DNA of 21,856 nucleotides from Pseudomonadota bacterium (GTDB lineage: Bacteria > Pseudomonadota > Alphaproteobacteria > Rhizobiales > Hyphomicrobiaceae), in assembly GCA_023405815.1 (NCBI GenBank), contig JAEXXM010000046.1, positions 1-21,856 of the forward strand, read 5' to 3'. The position numbers were made by a program, and so were the translations under genes. Positions 5,809-13,188 of the stretch are shown one piece after another (the first letter of the stretch is position 1; each line of letters opens with the position of its first letter). The notes beneath the pieces were generated by a model. It was not told the DNA's origin, did not search any database, and was given only the letters and a program-made list of their open reading frames with translations.

Positions 5809-6124
5809 TTGCGCCTCCTGAAATCGTCCGACCATTGGTCGGGATCGGGCCTGTAGGCCGTCAAGGCTACAGCGGGCGATGTCGTTCCGCGCCGGACGCC
5901 CCATACGGCATGGATAACCTGGCCATGTCTATCCGTTTGCAGGACCAAAACGCTGGGACCCTTATGAAAGTCTGGATAGTCTTCCGTGCCTCTGCCCCAG
6001 CAAGACCGTCCAGCACGTCGATGGGCCGGATATCGTGCTCCTCCAATCGCGTGCGAGCATGCTCGGAAAGGACGGCCTCGCCCGCCCGGGCCAAGGCCTT
6101 CACTTTGAGCAAAGTATCGCTCAT
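5805..6124 (-). pseudogene. DUF4258 (toxin-like) gene with an apparent -1 base frameshift
   Basis: The first frame starts at ATG 6124 (TAATG overlap with the uvrA stop) and gives MSDTLLKVKALARAGE, then LSEHARTRLEEHDIRP, typical of the DUF4258 N-terminus. After about residue 48 it loses family resemblance and stops at 5867. The next frame supplies the missing part: EDYPDFHKGPSVLVLQTDRH, then GQVIHAVWGV and TAYRPDPDQW. That frame ends at 5805 in an ATGA with the antitoxin-like gene. Total length is 320 bases, one short of a multiple of three. Insertion of one base around 5995-6005, for example a third G in GAGGCACG, would give an intact 106-residue protein. No slippery heptamer is obvious. It is either a genuine loss of the toxin or a base-call error. 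Confidence 0.82.
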
Positions 6125-9087
6125 TACTCCGCCGCCTGCTTCTTGCTCGATTTGCTGCGCCGTCCCAGGAGCTCGCGCAGGTACTGCCCGGTGTAGCTCT
6201 CCTTCGTCGCCGCGACGTCCTCCGGCGTGCCGGCCGCCACGATGCGCCCGCCGCCGTCGCCGCCTTCCGGGCCCATGTCGATGATCCAGTCGGCGGTCTT
6301 GATCACTTCCAGATTGTGCTCGATCACCACCACGGTATTGCCCGCGTCGGCCAATTCGTGCAGCACCTCGAGCAGCTTCGCCACGTCGTGGAAATGCAGG
6401 CCCGTCGTCGGCTCGTCGAGAATGTACAGCGTGCGGCCCGTTGCGCGGCGCGATAATTCCTTCGACAGCTTGATGCGCTGGGCTTCGCCCCCCGACAGCG
6501 TCGTCGCCTGCTGGCCGATGTGGATGTAGCCGAGGCCGACGCGCGCCAGCGTCTCCAGCTTGTCGCGGATCGACGGCACGGCGGAGAAGAACTTCGCGCC
6601 TTCCTCCACCGTCATGTCGAGCACGTCGGCGATCGACTTCTCCTTGAAGTCGATCTCCAGCGTCTCGCGGTTGTAGCGCTTGCCTTTGCAGACGTCGCAC
6701 GTGACGTAGACGTCGGGCAGGAAGTGCATCTCGATCTTGATGACGCCGTCGCCCTGGCACGCTTCGCAGCGCCCGCCCTTGACGTTGAAGGAGAAGCGGC
6801 CTGGGCCATAGCCGCGCGCCTTCGCCTCGGGCAGGCCCGCGAACCAGTCGCGGATCGGCGTGAACGCGCCCGTGTAGGTGGCGGGGTTCGAGCGCGGCGT
6901 GCGCCCGATGGGCGACTGGTCGATGTCGATCACCTTGTCGAGCTCTTCCAGGCCCTCGATGCGCTTGTGCGCGCCGGCATGGATGCGCGCGCCATTGAGC
7001 TTGCGCGCCGCGGCGGCATAGAGCGTGTCGATGACGAGCGAGGACTTGCCCGAGCCGGAGACGCCGGTGATGCAGGTGAGGAGGCCGAGCGGAATTTCCG
7101 CCGTCACGTCCTGCAGGTTGTTCTCCGAGGCATCGACGATGCGCAGGAAGCGGCCCTTCTGCGGCGGCCGGCGCTTCGTCGGCAGCGGCACCTGGCGCGC
7201 GCCCGAGAGGTACTGCCCGGTGAGGCTCGCCGGGTTCGCCATGATCTCTTCCGGCGTTCCCTGGGCGATGATCTCGCCGCCGTGGATGCCGGCGCCGGGG
7301 CCGATGTCGACAACGTGGTCGGCCTGCAGGATCGCGTCCTCGTCGTGCTCGACGACGATGACGGTGTTGCCGATGTCGCGCAGGTGCTTGAGCGTGCCGA
7401 GCAGCCGGTCGTTGTCGCGCTGATGCAACCCGATCGACGGCTCGTCGAGCACGTACAAGACGCCGGTGAGGCCGGAGCCGATCTGCGAGGCGAGACGGAT
7501 GCGCTGGGATTCGCCGCCCGACAGCGTGCCGGACGAGCGCGACAGCGTCAGGTACTCGAGGCCGACGTCGTTGAGGAAGGCCAGCCGCTCGCGGATCTCT
7601 TTCAGGATGCGCGTCGCGATCTCGTTCTGCTGCTTGGTGAGCACGTTCGGCAGCTCGGCGAACCAGATGTTCGCCTGCTTGATCGACATGTCGGTGACTT
7701 CGCCGATGTGGCGGCCGTTGACCTTCACCGCCAGCGCCTGCGGCTTCAGGCGGTAGCCGCCGCAGCTTTCGCACGGGTGCGAGCCCTGGTAGCGCTCCAA
7801 TTCCTCGCGCACCCAGTCAGAATCCGTCTCGCGCCAGCGCCGCTCGATGTTGCCGATGACGCCCTCGAACGGCTTGATGGTCTTGTAGTTGCGCGTGCCG
7901 TCGAAGTAGGTGAACGTCACCTCTTCCTCGTCCGTGCCGTAGAAAAACGCCAGCTGCACGTGCTTCGGCAGCTTGTTCCACGGCGTCTTCATCGACACCT
8001 TGAAGTGCTTGGCGAGGCTCTCCAGCGTCTGCTCGTAGTAAGGAGACGACGCGCCGGTCTTCGCCCACGGCACGATGGCGCCTTCTTCCAGCGACAGGTC
8101 GGCGTTCGGCACCACCAGCTCGGGCTCGAACTGCAGCTCCGTGCCGAGGCCGTCGCACGTCGGGCAGGCACCGGCCGGCGCGTTGAACGAGAACAGGCGC
8201 GGCTCGATCTCGTCGATGGTAAAGCCGGAAACCGGACACGCGAACCGCGCCGAGAACGTCACCCGCTCGTGCGTCTCGTTCTTCGACTTGTTGGCGCCCT
8301 TGGTCTCCGAGGCGGGCAGCGGCTTGTCCGCAAACTCCACCACCGCCACCTGCTCCTCGACGAGGTTCAGTGCCGTCTCGAATGAATCGGCGAGGCGCTT
8401 CTTGATGTCGGCGCGCACCACGAGGCGGTCCACCACCACGTCGATGTCGTGCTTGAACTTCTTGTCGAGCTTCGGCGCCTCGTCGATCTCGTAGAACGTG
8501 CCGTCGACCTTGACCCGCTGGAAGCCCTTCTTCTGCAGCTCGGCGAGCTCCTTCTTGAACTCGCCCTTGCGCCCGCGCGCGATCGGCGCCAGGAGGTAGA
8601 TGCGCGTGCCTTCCGGCATGGCGAGCACCCGGTCCACCATCTGCGACACGGTCTGGCTCTCGATGGGAAGGCCGGTCGCCGGTGAGTACGGCACGCCGAC
8701 GCGCGCAAAGAGCAGGCGCAGATAGTCGTAGATCTCGGTGACGGTGCCGACGGTGGAGCGCGGGTTCTTGCTCGTCGTCTTCTGCTCGATGGAGATGGCC
8801 GGCGACAGGCCGTCGATGTGATCGACGTCCGGCTTCTGCATCATCTCCAGGAACTGGCGCGCGTAGGCGGAAAGGCTCTCCACGTACCGCCGCTGCCCCT
8901 CGGCATAGATGGTGTCGAAGGCGAGCGAGGATTTGCCCGAGCCCGAAAGGCCCGTGAACACGACGAGCGCGTCGCGCGGGATTTCCAGGTCGACGTTCTT
9001 CAGGTTGTGCTCGCGCGCACCGCGGACGTGGATGGTCTTCATCAGCGACGGCGCCGCGGGCGGCGCGGTTCGATTCGTTGGCGGCAT
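6124..9087 (-). CDS. uvrA: Excinuclease ABC subunit A
   Basis: The protein has 987 residues from the ATG at 9087, with AGGA five bases upstream; a later ATG at 9042 (MKTIHVRGAREHN) is the start used by shorter homologues. UvrA is the damage-recognition ATPase of nucleotide excision repair and loads UvrB. Both ABC modules are complete. Walker A sites are GLSGSGKSS (about 46-54) and GVSGSGKSS in the second half. Signatures are LSGGESQRIRLASQ and LSGGEAQRIKLSKE, with Walker B segments YVLDEPSIGL and YILDEPTTGL. Zinc modules include CPTCDGLG, CESCGGY and the insertion CEACQGDG with CDVCKGK. The first zinc-finger position reads CPVSGF, losing one Cys, which I recall as usual in alphaproteobacteria. 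Short gaps or overlaps join it to DUF2442 upstream and DUF4258 downstream. No LexA-type GTTC-N7-GTTC box was found nearby. Confidence 0.97.
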   Translation of the reverse strand: MPPTNRTAPPAAPSLMKTIHVRGAREHNLKNVDLEIPRDALVVFTGLSGSGKSSLAFDTIYAEGQRRYVESLSAYARQFLEMMQKPDVDHIDGLSPAISIEQKTTSKNPRSTVGTVTEIYDYLRLLFARVGVPYSPATGLPIESQTVSQMVDRVLAMPEGTRIYLLAPIARGRKGEFKKELAELQKKGFQRVKVDGTFYEIDEAPKLDKKFKHDIDVVVDRLVVRADIKKRLADSFETALNLVEEQVAVVEFADKPLPASETKGANKSKNETHERVTFSARFACPVSGFTIDEIEPRLFSFNAPAGACPTCDGLGTELQFEPELVVPNADLSLEEGAIVPWAKTGASSPYYEQTLESLAKHFKVSMKTPWNKLPKHVQLAFFYGTDEEEVTFTYFDGTRNYKTIKPFEGVIGNIERRWRETDSDWVREELERYQGSHPCESCGGYRLKPQALAVKVNGRHIGEVTDMSIKQANIWFAELPNVLTKQQNEIATRILKEIRERLAFLNDVGLEYLTLSRSSGTLSGGESQRIRLASQIGSGLTGVLYVLDEPSIGLHQRDNDRLLGTLKHLRDIGNTVIVVEHDEDAILQADHVVDIGPGAGIHGGEIIAQGTPEEIMANPASLTGQYLSGARQVPLPTKRRPPQKGRFLRIVDASENNLQDVTAEIPLGLLTCITGVSGSGKSSLVIDTLYAAAARKLNGARIHAGAHKRIEGLEELDKVIDIDQSPIGRTPRSNPATYTGAFTPIRDWFAGLPEAKARGYGPGRFSFNVKGGRCEACQGDGVIKIEMHFLPDVYVTCDVCKGKRYNRETLEIDFKEKSIADVLDMTVEEGAKFFSAVPSIRDKLETLARVGLGYIHIGQQATTLSGGEAQRIKLSKELSRRATGRTLYILDEPTTGLHFHDVAKLLEVLHELADAGNTVVVIEHNLEVIKTADWIIDMGPEGGDGGGRIVAAGTPEDVAATKESYTGQYLRELLGRRSKSSKKQAAE

Positions 9088-9098
9088 GCGTTTCCTGA

Positions 9099-9398
9099 TC
9101 AGCCAGAGCGGCGGCTGAGCCAATCGCGTAGAGACTTGTCGCTCTCCGCCGAGGGCCTTCCGGCGATGAGCGCTTCCACACTGATGTCTTCGTCGATCGT
9201 GGGCCAGTGAATGCCCTCGCCCTTGCCGATCAACCGCCATTGCGCGCGCTCGGCGGCAGTGGCGTGCAACAGGCGCGGGTACCAGGCGAGTGGCACCGTC
9301 AACGTGCGCCCGTCGCTGAGCTCGACGCTGAGCACATCGTCGGTGATGGACAGACCGACCGCCTCCGGGACGTGTAGCTCACTTGTCGAAATAGCCAT
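9099..9398 (-). CDS. DUF2442 protein, putative antitoxin
   Basis: The protein has 99 residues, with GGAGG six bases before the ATG at 9398. It contains the DUF2442 pattern: a strand-rich start (VGLSITDDVLSVELSDGRTL), VPLAWYPRLLHAT, then ERAQWRLIG and GIHWPTIDEDISVEALIAGR. DUF2442 genes are repeatedly found next to DUF4160 genes, and the pair has been proposed to be a toxin-antitoxin system; activity has not been shown from this sequence. It overlaps the DUF4160 gene by 20 bases and lies 11 bases before uvrA, so all three are very likely cotranscribed. No membrane or export signal is present. Confidence 0.88.
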   Translation of the reverse strand: MAISTSELHVPEAVGLSITDDVLSVELSDGRTLTVPLAWYPRLLHATAAERAQWRLIGKGEGIHWPTIDEDISVEALIAGRPSAESDKSLRDWLSRRSG

Positions 9399-9615
9399 TC
9401 CAGGCCTCCAAGAGCGGCCCCTGGTTCTGCCGAACGAGATCTAAGATGCTGCGAAGCTCGCCGGCTCTGTAACCCCCGCTGCGCGCGAGGCGCACGGGAT
9501 CGAGCCAAACTTTCGCGACATACTGATCACGCTCGACGTGGACATGGGGCGGCTCGCCGCCGTCGCCAGAGTAAAAGAAGAAACGATAGGGACCAAGCCT
9601 GAGGACCGTTGGCAT
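9379..9615 (-). CDS. DUF4160 protein, putative toxin
   Basis: This is a 78-residue protein of the DUF4160 family, beginning MPTVLRLGPYRFFFYSGDGG, followed by EPPHVHVERDQYVAKVWLDP and the typical helix RAGELRSILDLVRQNQ with a closing WNGYF. The HxHV segment is the most conserved feature of the family. It is the first gene of the minus-strand run into uvrA, and its 3' end overlaps DUF2442 by 20 bases. The nearest upstream gene starts in the opposite half of a 100-base gap (9616-9715), which must hold the promoter for the whole operon, though I cannot point to a good -35/-10 pair. Toxin activity is only proposed for the family. Confidence 0.88.
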   Translation of the reverse strand: MPTVLRLGPYRFFFYSGDGGEPPHVHVERDQYVAKVWLDPVRLARSGGYRAGELRSILDLVRQNQGPLLEAWNGYFDK

Positions 9616-9715
9616 TAACTTCGAACCCCAGGACCGGCCGGCCTTTGCCCATTTACGTAGCGAAAGCAGCCTTCTGCCGCAATGGAGCGCGACCGCACAG
9701 CGCGCGCCTGGCCAT

Positions 9716-10441
9716 TCACGCCGCCTTGCCCTTTGCCGGCGCCAGGGCCGGAAAATAGAGCTCCATCAGCCGGTCCCGGTAGGCGACGAGGTTTGGCTGC
9801 AACTCGGCGGCAACGCGGATTGGCGTCTTGAAGGCCGGGCACAGCGCACCCGCCAGGAACGCGAACACCGTGGCGTCGGCCGCGCAAGGGGAGGCCCCCA
9901 TGAGATAGGGCTTGTCGCCGAGGAAGTCGGCGATGGCGCCAAGGTCTCGCACCGCCAGCTGGCAGATCTCGTCCTCCGTGTGCCGCCCCGTCCCCTGGCC
10001 CTTGACGTCGCGGCGCACCTGCCGCCGCACCATGGCGACGATGAGCGGGCGCAGCGGCCCCGGCGCACCATCGAAAAACCGGCGCGGGCCGGCATCGAAG
10101 TTCTCGTCGACCAGCCACCGGGCATGCAGCAGCGCGAAGTAGAGGTGCTCCTCGCACATCTTCTCGAACGCCCACGCGACGGCCCGCTCTGCCGGGCTGA
10201 GGTCCGCATCGAAATCGACGCCGTAGCGCCGCTGCAGGTAAAGGCGGATGAACGTCGAATCCGCGACGACGATGCCGCCGTCGTCGATGTACGGCAGCTT
10301 GCCCTTCGGTGCCTTGCGGAAGCCGGAGCTGTCGGTGCGGTACGGCACCCCGGCCATCTTCAGCAGCACCTCGGCCTTCATCACGAAAGGGCTCGGATCG
10401 GGGAGCCCGAAGGCTGGTCCGAATGTGTAGAGCGTGAGCAT
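9716..10441 (-). CDS. Glutathione S-transferase family protein
   Basis: The protein has 241 residues from the ATG at 10441. It has a thioredoxin-like N-terminal domain beginning MLTLYTFGPAFGLPDPSPFV, then KAEVLLKMAGVPYR, KGKLPYIDDGGIVVADSTFI with the cis-Pro and the glutathione-binding Asp-Ser. An all-helical C-terminal domain includes LGAIADFLGDKPYLMG and ADATVFAFLAG. The missing classic N-terminal Ser/Tyr/Cys and the helical tail resemble the Fax/metaxin-like branch of bacterial GSTs, whose substrates are mostly unknown. It is divergent from a YafY/WYL regulator whose palindromic site lies between the two starts, so repression or activation by that regulator is likely. No frame damage is seen. 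Confidence 0.9.
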   Translation of the reverse strand: MLTLYTFGPAFGLPDPSPFVMKAEVLLKMAGVPYRTDSSGFRKAPKGKLPYIDDGGIVVADSTFIRLYLQRRYGVDFDADLSPAERAVAWAFEKMCEEHLYFALLHARWLVDENFDAGPRRFFDGAPGPLRPLIVAMVRRQVRRDVKGQGTGRHTEDEICQLAVRDLGAIADFLGDKPYLMGASPCAADATVFAFLAGALCPAFKTPIRVAAELQPNLVAYRDRLMELYFPALAPAKGKAA

Positions 10442-10489
10442 CGGTGCGCACCGTTTGAATCGCCTCGGCGGCAGGACCATACTGACACC

Positions 10490-10512
10490 CTGCTGACATA
10501 TATGGTCAGCAG
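10490..10512. promoter_or_regulatory. Palindromic operator between GST and YafY-type regulator genes
   Basis: Perfect 8-base arms CTGCTGAC (10490-10497) and GTCAGCAG (10505-10512) are separated by ATATATG. Similarity continues outward as ACAC on the left and GTGT on the right with one offset base. The site lies 49 bases before the GST start and 21 before the regulator start. A dyad in a divergent gap beside a WYL regulator is the usual position for its binding site; binding is inferred. Confidence 0.65.
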
Positions 10513-10532
10513 TGTTGTGGCAGGAGTTTCCC

Positions 10533-11228
10533 ATGCGTCGCGCCGATCGGCTCCTCCGCCTCTTGCAGATCCTCCGCCGCCACCGCCGGCCGGTGACGGC
10601 GATCGCCATTGCCGATGAGCTTGAGGTCTGCCAGCGCACGGTCTATCGCGACATCTCGGGCCTCGTCGCCGAGGGGGTGCCGATTAGGGGCGAGGCCGGC
10701 GTCGGCTACGTGCTCGGCGACGGCTACGACCTGCCGCCCCTGATGTTCAACGCCGACGAGATCGAGGCCATGCTCGTCGGCCTGCGCTGGGTCGAGGCGC
10801 GCGGCGATCCCTCGCTGGCGCGCGCTGCCGCCGACGTCGTCGCCAAGATCGGCCAGATGCTGCCGAGCCATCTGAAGCCGGTGCTGTTCGAGCCTGCCGT
10901 CGATGCGCCGCGCTGGCCGCTGGAGCTTCCCGGCGAGACCATCGACGTCGCTTCCCTGCGCGCCGCCATCCGCAACTGCCGCAAGGTTCAGATCGACTAT
11001 ACGGACGAGAAGGGGAGGGCGACCGAGCGCGTGATCTGGCCGCTGGCGCTGGGCTATTTCGAGATGTCGCGCATCGTCATCGCCTGGTGCGAGCTGCGCG
11101 ATGACTTCCGCCACTTCCGCACCGACCGCGTGCGCCGCGCGGAGATTTCGGCGCAGCGCTACCCCGGCTCGCGCGTGAAGCTCCTCGCGAAGTGGCGCGG
11201 GACGCTGGACGAAGGCCGCACGCGTTGA
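10533..11228 (+). CDS. YafY/WYL-domain transcriptional regulator
   Basis: The protein has 231 residues from the ATG at 10533, with CAGGAG six bases upstream; an in-frame ATG at 10512 would sit inside the palindrome. The N-terminus is a DeoR-type winged helix: MRRADRLLRLLQILRRHRRP, then VTAIAIADELEVCQRTVYRD for the recognition helix, then a Gly-rich wing (GEAGVGYVLGDGYDLPPL). The C-terminal half is a WYL ligand-sensing domain (about residues 140-215: IDYTDEKG, WPLALGYFEMSRIVIAW, FRTDRVRRAEI). Such regulators often control a divergent neighbour, here the GST gene, and themselves. The ligand is unknown; WYL domains bind nucleotides, nucleic acid or small metabolites in different members. Confidence 0.9.
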   Translation: MRRADRLLRLLQILRRHRRPVTAIAIADELEVCQRTVYRDISGLVAEGVPIRGEAGVGYVLGDGYDLPPLMFNADEIEAMLVGLRWVEARGDPSLARAAADVVAKIGQMLPSHLKPVLFEPAVDAPRWPLELPGETIDVASLRAAIRNCRKVQIDYTDEKGRATERVIWPLALGYFEMSRIVIAWCELRDDFRHFRTDRVRRAEISAQRYPGSRVKLLAKWRGTLDEGRTR

Positions 11229-11278
11229 TGTAGACGATCACGCGCTCGGCGGGCCTTGGTCCGGCGGCTCCACGACGT

Positions 11279-11565
11279 TTATCGTCTCGGCGCTACAAGG
11301 CGACTATCATGAAGGTTGCAGGCGACGTCTTGGCAGACCCAGACTTCCTCCATCATGCCCTTCATATTTGGACCAAGGACGTGCTCCAATAGCAGAGTGC
11401 GGGCGCCGCACTTTCGGCATATGTCACCGGGGAACTTGCCTCCGAGCATTTCCTCCAGCTTCGCGATGCGATCCGCGAGGTCGTCCACTCGGGCAGTGTT
11501 TCACCGAGCCGCTTCCAGATTGGAATGCGATCCAGCATCTCCATCAGGTCTTTGACACCGAACAT
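11279..11565 (-). pseudogene. Small zinc-ribbon protein gene with an apparent -1 base frameshift
   Basis: The frame from ATG 11565 reads MFGVKDLMEMLDRIPIWKRL then GETLPE before going astray. The next frame, from about 11488, reads VDDLADRIAKLEEMLGGKFP, then CRKCGARTLLLEHVLGPNMK and WVCQDVAC. Joined, they give a natural 95-residue protein: an amphipathic start, a coiled coil, then a Cys4 zinc ribbon (CRKC and CQDVAC). I recall this layout in small rhizobial proteins of unknown function. The 287-base span is one short of a multiple of three; an additional G in CCCGAGTGGAC would restore LPEVDDLADRI. If the ribosome instead starts at the GTG at 11488, a 69-residue zinc-ribbon protein is still made. 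Confidence 0.7.
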
Positions 11566-11813
11566 AGCGGCAGATCCCCTGCGTGGTTGACGACTCCGAG
11601 AAGATAGCCAAAAAGCCGATCGATTGGGAGCATCTAGTAAGCTATCGCAGCGCTGCGCTATCCGCTCCTGTTCCCGACTAGACGGCCGAAATTGAACTCC
11701 GCGCGGCCATCCGCAATGGCAGCAAGACTTCCAATGGCCTACCGTTTCGCTCTAATTGCGACGCAGGGTCTTTGAGCGCCCAGTGATACTGGGTAACCTC
11801 ACAGGGGAACGTC

Positions 11814-12275
11814 ATGGATCAGACCACGCTTCTGCTGGAATATCTGAAGGAGCAATATACCCAAGCGCGGCAGCATGAAAATCGTGAGGCAAACACGACG
11901 ACGTTCTTGACTGCACTGGCTGGTGCGCTTCTCGGGCTCGGGTTCAAAGACGGAGCCATCCATCCTGAAAACTGGTGGATCGGTGCACTGCTAATTCTCG
12001 TCGGATCGGCAAACTTGTGGATCAACTCGGTTCACTTTAAGGGCAATCGCTACCATACAGCTGTGGCTGGCGAGACTCGTCGTTCTTTGGAGAAAGCAAT
12101 CGCTGATTGGAATGTGCCGAAGCCCACAGAAATCAGGAAAAAAATCCTGGCCGATCACGGCTTAAAGGGATCCGAATCGAGCATTGGCAAAAGCGTCCAC
12201 ACAGCATTGAAGTGGGTTCCGCTGGGAGTAATTGCGCTGGGCATCCTCGTAATCCTCACAGCCCTCTGGCACTAG
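11814..12275 (+). CDS. Small membrane protein of unknown function
   Basis: The protein has 153 residues, with AGGGGA about seven bases upstream of the ATG. A charged N-terminal helix (MDQTTLLLEYLKEQYTQARQ) leads to two closely spaced membrane segments (about 30-45, TTFLTALAGALLGLGF, and 53-71, WWIGALLILVGSANLWI). A cytosolic helical middle with NRYHTAVAGETRRSLEKAIA follows, then a third membrane segment near the C-terminus (about 132-151, WVPLGVIALGILVILTALW). Codon use is less GC-biased than neighbours. The paired-helix layout recalls small pore-forming effector or octameric-ring membrane proteins, but I cannot assign a family. There is no obvious partner gene beside it. Confidence 0.7.
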   Translation: MDQTTLLLEYLKEQYTQARQHENREANTTTFLTALAGALLGLGFKDGAIHPENWWIGALLILVGSANLWINSVHFKGNRYHTAVAGETRRSLEKAIADWNVPKPTEIRKKILADHGLKGSESSIGKSVHTALKWVPLGVIALGILVILTALWH

Positions 12276-12332
12276 AGCCCTCTCGCTGCCTAAGTTGACG
12301 ACCTGCCGCTTTGCGCGGAATGGCCGACCCGT

Positions 12333-12449
12333 CCGACAGTTCAACGTCACAAAGTCTCGCGATAGGGGAGGGCAGCCGCATGGGCAATCCGAAAGGACGC
12401 GCCATGGCCAAGAACACGATCTGCATCTGGTACGACAAGGATGCTGAGG
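12333..12449 (+). pseudogene. Truncated duplicate of the VOC gene's 5' end
   Basis: These bases repeat 13189-13310: the leader, both ribosome-site-like stretches (GGGGAGGG and AAAGGA), and the first codons MAKNTICIWYDKDAE. Differences are a 5-base gap near 12345 and about two substitutions. The copy is cut off after GATGCTGAG at 12448, where the stop end of a minus-strand gene begins. It cannot make a VOC protein. Confidence 0.85.
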
Positions 12450-12450
12450 G

Positions 12451-13044
12451 TCAGCCCCGTCTGAGGCGCGCATAGTACGCCTTCGCAAAGCTGATCGCGA
12501 ACCATACCAGCACCAGCGAGGTGAAGGCGGTCATGAACAGCGAGGTCCACCACGCGGTCCAGCCGCTCGCATCCGGCCGGCAGCCGTCGTGGGCGATGCC
12601 GAGCTGGCCGGCGAGGAACTTGAAGGCGCCGCGCGCCATCGCCTCCCAGACGTAGAGCGCCACGTCGCGATGGCTCGGCAGCGCGCAGGAAGCTTCGAAG
12701 ATCGGCGCATGGAACGAAAGGATCATGATCTCAACGAGGGCGGTGAAGAACAGGTAGCCGAGGAAGATCACGCCGGTGAGGATGAAGACGTGCAGCGCGA
12801 GATTGGCGGTGAAGCTGCCGTAGATGCTCGGAAAGATGGAATGTCCGCGCAGCCTTGCGTGCGCCAGGTAGGCGACGATGCCGACGAGGATGAGCAGGCC
12901 GAGCACGATGCCGACAGAAAATTCGAGCTCGATCGGGTCGCGGTTGAGCGTGGTGCCGATCATGCCGCCCCACATCCAGGCGTAGAGCATGACGAACGGC
13001 CAGACGGCGTTCTTCTTTTGCGCCGCGTCTTTGGATTTGGACAT
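12451..13044 (-). CDS. Four-helix membrane protein of unknown function
   Basis: The protein has 197 residues from the ATG at 13044 (MSKSKDAAQKKNAVWPFVML). Upstream in-frame codons read through repeat sequence and the opposite-strand VOC leader, so they are rejected. Predicted membrane segments lie at about 13-33 (AVWPFVMLYAWMWGGMIG), 43-65 (FSVGIVLGLLILVGIVAYLA), 80-113 (LALHVFILTGVIFLGYLFFT and onwards), and 168-190 (LFMTAFTSLVLVWFAISFAK). Two Cys (in SCALP and DGCRP) lie between the third and fourth segments. I recognise no family. The gene sits head-to-head with the VOC gene and is flanked on both sides by copies of that gene's leader, suggesting that the region was rearranged. Confidence 0.75.
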   Translation of the reverse strand: MSKSKDAAQKKNAVWPFVMLYAWMWGGMIGTTLNRDPIELEFSVGIVLGLLILVGIVAYLAHARLRGHSIFPSIYGSFTANLALHVFILTGVIFLGYLFFTALVEIMILSFHAPIFEASCALPSHRDVALYVWEAMARGAFKFLAGQLGIAHDGCRPDASGWTAWWTSLFMTAFTSLVLVWFAISFAKAYYARLRRG

Positions 13045-13078
13045 TTGCCGGGCCCCCCGTCCCCATGTAGCTGCGTAG

Positions 13079-13163
13079 GTTGGGTTGAGCGCAGCGAAAC
13101 CCAACAAGCCGAGGCGAGCATTCTGACAAGCGTTGGGTTCCGGCTGCAAGGCGGCTCTCAACC
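13079..13163. repeat. GTTGGGTT-type inverted intergenic repeat
   Basis: Perfect arms GTTGGGTT (13079-13086) and AACCCAAC (13098-13105) enclose GAGCGCAGCGA. A further GTTGGGTT at 13132-13139 and CTCAACCC at 13156-13163 could pair with each other or with the first pair. This motif is of the kind repeatedly found between proteobacterial genes. It lies between the two divergent starts at 13044 and 13265. Confidence 0.6.
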
Positions 13164-13188
13164 CGCGACGCGGAACAGTGGGCCGCTC

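Noticed and set aside
5995..6005. Programmed frameshift signal in the DUF4258 gene
   Set aside because: The junction GAGGCACGGAAG has no X-XXY-YYZ heptamer or clear downstream structure, so a simple base loss is more likely.
5867..7774. A 635-codon minus-strand frame overlapping uvrA
   Set aside because: Most of it is an Arg/Pro-rich alternate frame of uvrA. Only its last part, from the ATG at 6124, is real, being the front half of the DUF4258 gene.
6520..8385. A 621-codon open frame on the plus strand opposite uvrA
   Set aside because: Its product is Arg/Ala/Val/Asp-rich with no domain, and it is the antisense frame of a well-conserved gene at high GC.
9616..9715. LexA (SOS) box upstream of the uvrA operon
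   Set aside because: No GTTC-N7-GTTC or GAAC-N7-GAAC was found here or just before uvrA.
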